Assembly (NCBI GenBank): GCA_963823105.1
Contig: CAWGKC010000009.1
Coordinates: 62,001-126,000, forward strand
DNA: 64,000 bases
Origin: JAJYKC01 sp963823105
Lineage (GTDB): Bacteria; Acidobacteriota; Terriglobia; Bryobacterales; Bryobacteraceae
Reading direction: 5' to 3'
Made by a program: the position numbers and the translations under genes
Shown: one piece after another, positions 16,425 to 23,626 of the stretch
Layout of the letters: each line of letters opens with the position of its first letter
How positions within the stretch are numbered: the stretch's first letter is position 1
The notes under the pieces: model-generated
What the model saw: only the letters and a program-made list of their open reading frames with translations
Told to the model about the DNA's origin: nothing
The model's database searches: none

Positions 16425-17372
16425 ATGACTCGCGGGCCGGCTACGGCGCTTAGCATCTTAATCGTCACCTGGCCGCTTTCGCGTGCAAGCGAGGCGGGCC
16501 CCGGCTACCGGTTGCAAAAGGTTGGAGACGGCGTTTGGGCGGCGACCGCGAGCGACGACGGGCTGGCGGGCGGGAACGTGGGATTTGTTATCGGCGGCGA
16601 CGGCGTCGCGGTGATCGACACGTTCCAGGATCCGCGGCCCGCCCAGGCGTTGCTTCTGGAAATTCGCAAGCTCACGCGTCTGCCGATCCGGTTTGTCGTC
16701 AATACGCACTATCACCTGGATCACGTGAGCGGCAACGGCGTTTTTGCCGCGGCCGGTGCGACGATCGTGGCGCAGCGCAACGTGCGCGCGTGGATGCGCA
16801 CGGAGAACGTCAAGCTGCTGAATCCGCCGGTGACGCCGGAGAAAACGGCGCTTCTGCAGACGCTGGTGTTGCCCACCGTGATTTACGATAGGCGCGTCGA
16901 TCTCTACCTGGGTTCGCGAAAACTGAGCGTTCAATACTATCCCGGCCACACCGGCGGCGACTCGGTCGTTTGGGTGCCGGACGCCGGCGTTGTGTTCTGC
17001 GGCGACATGTTGTGGAAGGATCATGTCCCTAATCTGATCGACTCATCGACGCAAGCTTGGGTCGGATCGCTCGACGCGATGCGCAAGGATTACGGCGGGG
17101 CGGTTTGGGTGCCTGGACATGGTGGTGTCGCCGATGGGAGCGACGTTCAAACGTTCCGGACGTATTTAGTGGAGCTGCGCGAGGGCGTTCGCCGGGAGCG
17201 GACGGCCGGACACACGGGCGAAGCGATGACGAAAGCCCTCTTGCCGGCGCTGCGGTCGAAATACGGCGGGTGGGGCTTCTTCTCCGATTACGCGGCAGCC
17301 GGCATCGAGCAGACCGACCGGGAAATGCAAGGGACGAAGAAAGTACCGGCGCCGGCCGACCCTGGAAGATAG
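16425..17372 (+). CDS. Secreted metallo-beta-lactamase-fold hydrolase
   Basis: A 315-residue protein with signal peptide (ALSILIVTWPLSRASEA) and a full MBL zinc site: VVNTHYHLDHVSGNGVF (H-x-H-x-D-H), YYPGHTGGDSVVWV, VFCGDMLWKDHVPNL and VWVPGHGGV. It lies 88 bases ahead of the amine dehydrogenase alpha gene on the same strand. MBL-fold proteins called quinoprotein relay system zinc metallohydrolases accompany some quinoprotein dehydrogenases; whether this one is of that type I cannot decide. No sign of beta-lactamase-specific features. Confidence 0.8.
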   Translation: MTRGPATALSILIVTWPLSRASEAGPGYRLQKVGDGVWAATASDDGLAGGNVGFVIGGDGVAVIDTFQDPRPAQALLLEIRKLTRLPIRFVVNTHYHLDHVSGNGVFAAAGATIVAQRNVRAWMRTENVKLLNPPVTPEKTALLQTLVLPTVIYDRRVDLYLGSRKLSVQYYPGHTGGDSVVWVPDAGVVFCGDMLWKDHVPNLIDSSTQAWVGSLDAMRKDYGGAVWVPGHGGVADGSDVQTFRTYLVELREGVRRERTAGHTGEAMTKALLPALRSKYGGWGFFSDYAAAGIEQTDREMQGTKKVPAPADPGR

Positions 17373-17416
17373 CGCGACCTCCGCGGGGCTGAAATCGATC
17401 CCATAAAGACTTTTTA

Positions 17417-17447
17417 TTGTCTTAGAGGCTAGGCGGCGGGGTATGAT
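17417..17447 (+). promoter_or_regulatory. Possible promoter of the amine dehydrogenase operon
   Basis: TTGTCT at 17417 and TATGAT at 17442 with a 19-base spacer, 13 bases ahead of the alpha gene. The -10 is good, the spacing long. Read-through from the MBL gene is also possible. Confidence 0.3.
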
Positions 17448-17460
17448 GTCCGAATAGTTT

Positions 17461-19194
17461 ATGAAAATGCTGCTTGCATCCCTCCTGGCGCTGCCGGTGT
17501 TTGCACAGGGCCAGACTCCGCAAGCCGCCCCGCCGGAGGAATCGGCTAAGGCCGCACCCGAGAAAGGGATTCCGGTTACCGATCCATTGGTGATCTCTAA
17601 GTGCGGCACTTGCCATGCGAAAGACGCCGATGGGAATCTGCTGCGGATTTCCTGGGAGCGCGCGACGCCCGAAGGCTGGGAAGAAGCGATCAAACGGATG
17701 GTGCGTTTGCGCGGCGTGCGACTCACTCCCGAGGAGGCGCGCTCGATTCTGAAGTATCTGGGCACTTACCACGGATTGGCTCCCGAAGAAGCGAAGCCGG
17801 TGATGTATTACGCCGAGCACCGCGTTCAAGACGAGACGAACATTCCCAACGACACGGTGCGCGGGGCTTGCGCGAACTGTCATCCAATGGCTCGCCCGCT
17901 CTCGTGGCGGCGCTCGCCACAGGATTGGAAACTGCTGGCCAACCTCCATGTCGCTCTGTACCCGCAGGCTGACGAGGCGTTTCGGCTGGGCATCAACGCG
18001 GGTGGCTTCGACGAGGGACGCCACCATCTCGACCCCAACGCGCCTCCGCCGGTGGACGAGGCTTTGGCGTACCTGAGCAAGACCGCGCCGTTGCAGACTC
18101 CGGAATGGGCGGCGTGGCGGGCGCGGATGCGCTCTCCGAAACTGGCGGGCCGCTGGTTGATCTCGGCGCACATTCCCGGCCGAGGGATGTATTACGGAGA
18201 GATGGAAATGGAGCCGGTGAGCGGAACCGAGGACGAATTCACGACGCGCACTACGCTGCGGCCGGTGAAGGGCGGCGCGGCCATTTCGCGCACCGGACGT
18301 GGCTTGGTGTATGCCGGATACGCGTGGCGGGGCCGGTCCAAGGGCACGCCCCCAGCCGATGCCGCGCCGGGCGATCTGTCGAGCGAGATGCGCGAGGCGA
18401 TGATGGTTTCCTCCAACCAATCGACGGCGGAAGGGCGTTGGTTCTGGGGCCAGTATCAGGAACTTGGAATCGACGTTAAGATGCAGCGGGCCACGCCAGA
18501 GCCGGTGTTGATCGGGGTGGATCGCTTGTCTTTGAAAACGGGTTCGCAGGCGACACGCGTCCGGCTGATCGCCGAAAATCTTCCCGCGCAAATCGCGCCG
18601 GCCGATCTGGACTTTGGCTCCGGGGTCGCTGTGCGCCGCATCGTTTCTCATACGCCGGGCGAGGCTGTCGTCGAATTGGACGTGTCGGCGGACGCGGTTC
18701 CCGGTAAGAGGGACATCGCCTTCCGGCGTTCGGTTCTTCAAGCGGCCATCGCGGTATACGACCGCGTCGACTATATTCAGGTGACTCCCGGCGCCGGTCT
18801 GGCCAGGCTGGGAAGCGAGCGGCACCCGAAGGGTTATCAGCAGTTCGAGGCCATCGCGTACCAGCGCGGCGCCGACGGCAAGCCGCATACCGATGACGAC
18901 GTGGAACTTGGCCCGGTGGACGTGTCGTGGTCGGTCGAGGAGTTTTATTCGGTTTATGGCGACGACGACAAGGAGTTTGTCGGGGTTCTAAGTCCGGATG
19001 GATTCTTCACGCCTTCCTCCGACGGGCCGAATCCGCAACGTAAGTTCAGCCGGAACAATTACGGCGACGTGTGGGTGGTGGCGACGGCGAAGAACGAGAA
19101 AGACAAAGAGGGCAGGCCGCTGGCCGCGAAATCGTACCTGGTCGTGACTGTGCCGGCATACATGCAATGGGACCAGCCCGAGGTGGGACAGTGA
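17461..19194 (+). CDS. qhpA: Quinohemoprotein amine dehydrogenase alpha subunit (diheme)
   Basis: A 577-residue periplasmic protein with signal peptide (MLLASLLALPVFA) and a diheme cytochrome c domain: C-G-T-C-H at residues 48-52 and C-A-N-C-H at 137-141, with likely Met or His ligands downstream. The rest is a set of beta-rich domains including a C-terminal SVEEFYSVYGDDDKEFVGVL part. In the known enzyme, alpha passes electrons from the gamma-subunit quinone (CTQ) to an external acceptor. The stop overlaps the maturase GTG (GTGA). Gene order after it (maturase, gamma, beta) matches qhpADCB of Paracoccus. Confidence 0.9.
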   Translation: MKMLLASLLALPVFAQGQTPQAAPPEESAKAAPEKGIPVTDPLVISKCGTCHAKDADGNLLRISWERATPEGWEEAIKRMVRLRGVRLTPEEARSILKYLGTYHGLAPEEAKPVMYYAEHRVQDETNIPNDTVRGACANCHPMARPLSWRRSPQDWKLLANLHVALYPQADEAFRLGINAGGFDEGRHHLDPNAPPPVDEALAYLSKTAPLQTPEWAAWRARMRSPKLAGRWLISAHIPGRGMYYGEMEMEPVSGTEDEFTTRTTLRPVKGGAAISRTGRGLVYAGYAWRGRSKGTPPADAAPGDLSSEMREAMMVSSNQSTAEGRWFWGQYQELGIDVKMQRATPEPVLIGVDRLSLKTGSQATRVRLIAENLPAQIAPADLDFGSGVAVRRIVSHTPGEAVVELDVSADAVPGKRDIAFRRSVLQAAIAVYDRVDYIQVTPGAGLARLGSERHPKGYQQFEAIAYQRGADGKPHTDDDVELGPVDVSWSVEEFYSVYGDDDKEFVGVLSPDGFFTPSSDGPNPQRKFSRNNYGDVWVVATAKNEKDKEGRPLAAKSYLVVTVPAYMQWDQPEVGQ

Positions 19195-20636
19195 ACGCGG
19201 TCGCTACGCGCACGTATCGTCTAGGCGAGTTTCACCGCTTCGACGCGAAGGGCGCCCGGTTCCTATATCTGGTTCCGGCGGGCGCCATTTTCGCGATGGA
19301 CGAGACCGCGGCGGCGCTGATCTCCTGTTTCGGGCCGGAGGGAGTTCCCCACGAGGAGTTGGTTAGGGCCTTGGCGGCGCGCGGCGTACACGACGACGAC
19401 GCCGAGGAGTTGATCGCCGAGATGTACCACGCCCAGGTCATCGTCGGCGACGATGCGGCGCGGGAGATGCCTTCCCATCCGCCGGAAGACTTCCCTTTAC
19501 AGACGCTGGTGATGAATCTTACGAACCAGTGCAACTTGTCGTGCCAATACTGCTACGAATTCGGCGCCGATAAGGTGGCTACGCCCGAAGGCAAGCCGAA
19601 ATTCATGGATATCGCGACGGCTAAGTCGTCCGTGGATTTTCTCCTCGCGCAGTCGGCCGATCGTCAAACCGTGCATATTACGTTCTTCGGCGGCGAGACG
19701 CTGATGAATTTCCCGCTGCTGAAGCAGGTGGTGGCGTACGCGAACGAGCGGGCCGCCGAACAAGGCCGCCACGTCGATTTCAGTCTTACTACTAACGGCA
19801 CGCTACTTACTCCGGCGATTATCGAGTTTCTATCGGAAAACCGCATCGGCGTGACGGTGAGCATGGACGGGCCGAAGGACATGCACGACCGGCTGCGGGT
19901 TTTCGAAAACGGGCGCGGGAGTTACGACATCATCGAACCGAGAGTGCGGGCGCTGATTCAAAACCATCGCACGCGGCCCATCACGGCGCGAGTGACGCTG
20001 ACCGCCGGTGTCTCCGACGTGATCCGTATATTCCGCCACTTGAAACAGGATCTGGGATTCTACGAAGTCGGCTTCGCGCCGGTGACTACGTCGCCGGATC
20101 AACTCTACGCGATCGGCCAGCGGGGCATGGACAGCGTGCTGGAACAGTTTCACGTGCTGGCCAGCGAGTATCTGGAGTACGCTTTGCGCGGCGAGGCGCA
20201 CGGTTTTTCGAACGTCAGCGACACTTTGGCGGAGTTGTGCCAAGGGGTAAATAAATCCCATCCCTGCGGAGCGGGTTTGGGGCTGCTGGGAGTGGGGCCG
20301 TCGGGAGACATCGCGCCCTGCCACCGCTTCGTCGATTCCGACGCCCACTCACTGGGCCACATCTCCACCGGAGTCGACCGCGAGAGGCGGACGGAGTTTC
20401 TGCGCCGCGGCCATATTGGTTCCAAGTACGATTGCCATACCTGCTGGGCGCGCCCGCTGTGTGCCGGCGGATGCCACCATGAAGCATTTGTACGATACGG
20501 AGACACAGGCCATCCCAATCTTCACTATTGCGATTGGATACGGGACTGGACGAACACGTGCCTGGAAATTTATGGCGCGATCGCGGCCGGGAATCCGGGA
20601 TTTCTCCAGCAGTTCGCCGAAAGGAAAGCCGAATGA
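19191..20636 (+). CDS. qhpD: Radical SAM maturase of the amine dehydrogenase gamma subunit
   Basis: A 481-residue radical SAM/SPASM enzyme starting at GTG 19191 in a 4-base overlap with alpha. The SAM-cluster motif is NQCNLSCQYCYEF (Cys 114, 118, 121), and a FFGGETL follows. The C-terminal SPASM domain has CQGVNKSHPCGAGLGLLGVG, IAPCHRF and CHTCWARPLCAGGCHHEAF with a final HYCDW, enough Cys for two auxiliary clusters. QhpD installs the Cys-to-Asp/Glu thioether cross-links in the gamma peptide in the cytoplasm before export. Its stop overlaps the gamma ATG (ATGA). Confidence 0.9.
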   Translation: MNAVATRTYRLGEFHRFDAKGARFLYLVPAGAIFAMDETAAALISCFGPEGVPHEELVRALAARGVHDDDAEELIAEMYHAQVIVGDDAAREMPSHPPEDFPLQTLVMNLTNQCNLSCQYCYEFGADKVATPEGKPKFMDIATAKSSVDFLLAQSADRQTVHITFFGGETLMNFPLLKQVVAYANERAAEQGRHVDFSLTTNGTLLTPAIIEFLSENRIGVTVSMDGPKDMHDRLRVFENGRGSYDIIEPRVRALIQNHRTRPITARVTLTAGVSDVIRIFRHLKQDLGFYEVGFAPVTTSPDQLYAIGQRGMDSVLEQFHVLASEYLEYALRGEAHGFSNVSDTLAELCQGVNKSHPCGAGLGLLGVGPSGDIAPCHRFVDSDAHSLGHISTGVDRERRTEFLRRGHIGSKYDCHTCWARPLCAGGCHHEAFVRYGDTGHPNLHYCDWIRDWTNTCLEIYGAIAAGNPGFLQQFAERKAE

Positions 20637-20974
20637 AACACATGCGACCTCTCAACAAGAAAGCGGCGCGCATCGACGGCTATGTCGCTTCGAAAACGGG
20701 CGATGTCGTCGCGTTGCAGGACCGCCCGCCGGTGGAGCAGCGCCCGCACGTTCCGATGGGGTGCGCGTTGATGTTCACGCCGGGTTGGGAAGTGGATGCG
20801 GCCGGAGGGACGGCGGGCCTCTGCCAGCCTGTCGAACGCGATATCTACGACTGCTATGTCAGTTGTTACTGGCCGGCGCAGGTTCCCGATCATCTGAACA
20901 ACGCCACGGACTGGACGGCGAAATGCGCCGCGGCCACCAAGGACTGGCGGAATCTCGACCTGGTATTTCCATAG
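20633..20974 (+). CDS. qhpC: Quinohemoprotein amine dehydrogenase gamma subunit (CTQ precursor)
   Basis: A 113-residue precursor. Numbered so that C44 is mature Cys7 (offset 37), every cross-link residue of the Paracoccus enzyme is at its exact spacing: Cys7-Glu16, Cys27-Asp33, Cys41-Asp49 and the CTQ pair Cys37-Trp43, seen in GCALMFTPGWE, LCQPVERDIYD and CYVSCYWPAQVPD. The N-terminal leader (up to about residue 37; no classical signal peptide) would be removed by a protease. The subunit carries the cysteine tryptophylquinone that oxidises primary amines. No leader-protease (qhpE), exporter (qhpF) or monooxygenase (qhpG) gene is adjacent. Confidence 0.95.
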   Translation: MKHMRPLNKKAARIDGYVASKTGDVVALQDRPPVEQRPHVPMGCALMFTPGWEVDAAGGTAGLCQPVERDIYDCYVSCYWPAQVPDHLNNATDWTAKCAAATKDWRNLDLVFP

Positions 20975-20981
20975 GAACGCG

Positions 20982-22073
20982 ATGAAAAAAACGGCGCTTC
21001 TTTTCGCCGCGTGCGGGGCCTTCGCCTCGCTTGCGTCCGCGGGTACTTTGTATCTGCCCGCTTACCCGGCTTCCGTGCTTGTATTCGACGAGGACAAGGC
21101 CGCGATCGTCGATCGCATTCCGCTTACAACCGGCACGCCAATGGGTATTCGCCTGTCTCCGGATCACAAGACGATCTACGTTACGACGATCGATCACAAT
21201 GGAATCGAGGCGATTGACGTCGCCACGCGCAAAGTGACCCATCACTTGGTGCTGAATACGTCGACCAAACAATACCGGTTCTGGAGCGGAACTCCCGACC
21301 CTCAAGGCAAATTCTTTTACACGGTCACCAAGGAAATCGATAAGTTTCCCGAGCACTACGAGGTAGGAAAGCCGAAATACACCGTGGTGGATCTGGAGCA
21401 GGGGAAAATAGTCAAGACGGTGGATATTCCAAAGGAGGAGGAAGCTGCAAACCAGGGCGATTTCGGATCGGGTGCGATCGAGGTGTCTCCCGACGGTAAG
21501 TACTTGTATCAGTTTGGCGATAAGATCACCATTCTGCAGGCATCCGACTTTAAAGTGATCGATCACATCGACCTATCCAGGCCGGAGGCTCCAGGGATGG
21601 AAAACGTCCACATCGGCGGCGACCTGGATTTGATAAACGAGCCTGGGGAGCACACGTCGCTGTTTGTTACGTCGGACCCCGTCGTTCATAATCACGTGTT
21701 TGGCCTCGCGCGATTCGACCTGAGCACGAAACGGATCGATTTCGAACCCATCGGACCGGCTCCGGCGGGGATGGTGGGCTTTGAGGTGACGCCCGACAAG
21801 AAGTGGGGCTATTCGGTGGTGGCGAGCGGCATGTACGAAAACAAGCGCTGCGAGTTTTGGGCATTCGATCTTACCAATGGCCGCATCGCGCGGAAGGCGG
21901 AGGTCCCGTGCCGCACGCGTTTCACGCTGGGAATCTCGTCCGACGGCAAGAAACTATATATCTATGGCGCGGGCTTCGATATCGAGGTGTACGACGCCGC
22001 CACTCTGAAATACGAAAAGACGTGGGACCTCGGTACCGACGTGACTTACGCGGGAATCGTCGTTATCCCGTAA
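20982..22073 (+). CDS. qhpB: Quinohemoprotein amine dehydrogenase beta subunit
   Basis: A 363-residue protein with a signal peptide (LLFAACGAFASLASA) and repeated beta-propeller blades: DHKTIYVTTIDHNGIEAIDV, VSPDGKYLYQFGDKITILQA and SSDGKKLYIYGAGFDIEVYD are successive YVTN-like repeats of the family. It contributes the substrate cavity around the gamma subunit in the periplasm. It starts 7 bases after gamma in the same transcript and ends 2 bases from the convergent gene at 22076. Length matches known beta subunits (about 340-370 residues with signal). Confidence 0.9.
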   Translation: MKKTALLFAACGAFASLASAGTLYLPAYPASVLVFDEDKAAIVDRIPLTTGTPMGIRLSPDHKTIYVTTIDHNGIEAIDVATRKVTHHLVLNTSTKQYRFWSGTPDPQGKFFYTVTKEIDKFPEHYEVGKPKYTVVDLEQGKIVKTVDIPKEEEAANQGDFGSGAIEVSPDGKYLYQFGDKITILQASDFKVIDHIDLSRPEAPGMENVHIGGDLDLINEPGEHTSLFVTSDPVVHNHVFGLARFDLSTKRIDFEPIGPAPAGMVGFEVTPDKKWGYSVVASGMYENKRCEFWAFDLTNGRIARKAEVPCRTRFTLGISSDGKKLYIYGAGFDIEVYDAATLKYEKTWDLGTDVTYAGIVVIP

Positions 22074-22075
22074 GT

Positions 22076-23164
22076 TCAGCGCGAACCGCTGGGATTCGCC
22101 GCCACCGCGCCGAGAAGCGCCGCCGTCGCGTAACCCGTCGCCGCGTCGGTCATGAACTTGTCCGGCATCGATCCGGCGTCGTGTTTGTGGTTCATCGATT
22201 CCGCGGCCCAAGCTCCGGACTGAGGATCCTGGTGGGAACGTAACCACGCCAAGGCGCGCAACATGCGGGCGTCCGACACCGGCACTCCGGCCTGTTGCGC
22301 CACGAAGGCGGTCAGTGCCGTGGCGTAGCTGTTGGAACCGTTGTATGGCGGCGCCGCCTCTCGCTTCTTCCATTGGCCCAGCGATTCCATCGTCCAGCCG
22401 CCGTCGGCCGCCTGCTTGGCCCAAATTTCGTCGAGAATCGCCTGCCGTTTGGCATCCGGAAGAGAATCGCGGAGCTTGGAAGAGGCCCACAAAACGTTCA
22501 GCCGGTTGTGCAGCGGCTGGGCGCCCCACTCCCGCCCCAAATAGGCCGTCATTGCCGCTATGTTCTCCTGAATGCCGGGCCGCGACTGATAGCCGGCCGG
22601 GGCCAATCCCGTGGCGAGCGCCGCCAGAGCCGCGCCATAGTAAGTCGCGTCCCTTGTCTCCCAGGGATCGAGATCGAAGTCCGACCACGGCCAGGCGCCC
22701 CGATCCGCACCGGTCTTCACTTGAAGCGACCACATCCGGCTGAAGGCTTTTTCTCCTTCCGCGCTCATTTTGCCGCGCGGGGCGTCGTCCATCGCCAGCA
22801 CCAGCGCCGCGAGAATCGTCTGCGCGCCATACACCTGGCCGACGATGGGGCCTTTGAGGCCCCCGAACAAATCGTCGGCGTCCGTCCGGATGACCGTGGC
22901 CCGCATGCCGGCGACCAACACGCCCTCATAGAGCGTCGGACCGGTGTTCTCGCCGAGCGATCGCCGCAATGCCGGCCGCGACAGTAAGTAAGGCAGGCCC
23001 GTGTGGCAGGACATGCACGCCACGCCGGAGTGCATCGCCACGGGCCAGTCCACCCAGTCCTTCTGGCGCCCATCCATGTACTGCGCGGCCAACCGCGGGT
23101 TAAAGTCTTGACAGAACGCCGGCGTGGCGACGCATAAGAGTACTATGACGGCACGAATCGACAT
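22076..23164 (-). CDS. Exported c-heme protein with a squalene-cyclase-like alpha barrel
   Basis: A 362-residue protein with a signal peptide (IVLLCVATPAFC) and a single C-M-S-C-H heme motif at the N-terminus (VACMSCHTGLPYLL). The rest is alpha-helical with Gly/Trp/Gln-rich repeats (KQAADGGWTMESLG, RSHQDPQSGAWAAESM) typical of prenyltransferase/squalene-cyclase-like alpha-alpha toroids. It is convergent with the amine dehydrogenase operon. The catalytic DxDD of hopene cyclases is not seen. I infer an electron-transfer or scaffold role near the dehydrogenase, not triterpene cyclisation; function unknown. Confidence 0.65.
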   Translation of the reverse strand: MSIRAVIVLLCVATPAFCQDFNPRLAAQYMDGRQKDWVDWPVAMHSGVACMSCHTGLPYLLSRPALRRSLGENTGPTLYEGVLVAGMRATVIRTDADDLFGGLKGPIVGQVYGAQTILAALVLAMDDAPRGKMSAEGEKAFSRMWSLQVKTGADRGAWPWSDFDLDPWETRDATYYGAALAALATGLAPAGYQSRPGIQENIAAMTAYLGREWGAQPLHNRLNVLWASSKLRDSLPDAKRQAILDEIWAKQAADGGWTMESLGQWKKREAAPPYNGSNSYATALTAFVAQQAGVPVSDARMLRALAWLRSHQDPQSGAWAAESMNHKHDAGSMPDKFMTDAATGYATAALLGAVAANPSGSR

Positions 23165-23263
23165 GAGGCTCCTTCGTTAGACGGCAGTATAGCCTGGATT
23201 TTGCGCTTCGTCCACTACAAATAACCGCGCGGCGGAGGCTGGAAGTTAGAGCGAACTTAACGC

Positions 23264-23292
23264 TTGACAGCGGAAGTGTCATTGGTTATACT
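23264..23292 (+). promoter_or_regulatory. Consensus sigma-70 promoter of the TonB receptor gene
   Basis: TTGACA (23264-23269), 17-base spacer, TATACT (23287-23292). This is close to a perfect vegetative promoter and lies about 335 bases ahead of the receptor ATG. Confidence 0.75.
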
Positions 23293-23299
23293 CCTTTCT

Positions 23300-23626
23300 A
23301 ACTCTCACTTAACCCACGTCGGTTTTTTCATTAATCCGGGGCGGCGGAAACGTCGCCGGCCCTCGATTTCGAAAACTGAAAAGTTGGTACAAGCGGCTGC
23401 GGAATGAACGCATCCCGCCGCACGAGCCTCCTCCCAACGGGGAATCTCCGTTGCCCGAGGAAGCCGATGCGGCCCTGTTGGGATGGCATGAGTTCTCCTG
23501 ATCGCAGCCGGCGGCTACCGGAAATAAGGTCCATCGAAAACTTTGATGAAGTCCGTTACGGGCTTCCGGTTTTCCTGAATCTTTCCTGCCCGTGGCGCGG
23601 TCCGAAATTTACACAGAGAGGTCTTC
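23300..23626 (+). promoter_or_regulatory. Long, apparently structured 5' leader
   Basis: About 325 transcribed bases before the ATG. It includes GGCGGCG-GAAA-CGTCGCC near 23342-23360, a 7-bp stem with a GNRA tetraloop, and a longer stem near 23425-23470 with CAACGG/CCGTTG extended by CCTC/GAGG. No known riboswitch consensus was recognised. A ribosome site (GAGAGGTC) precedes ATG 23627. Confidence 0.4.

Noticed and set aside
23300..23626. Cobalamin or cyclic-di-GMP riboswitch in the receptor leader
   Set aside because: None of the conserved core sequences of those riboswitches is present.
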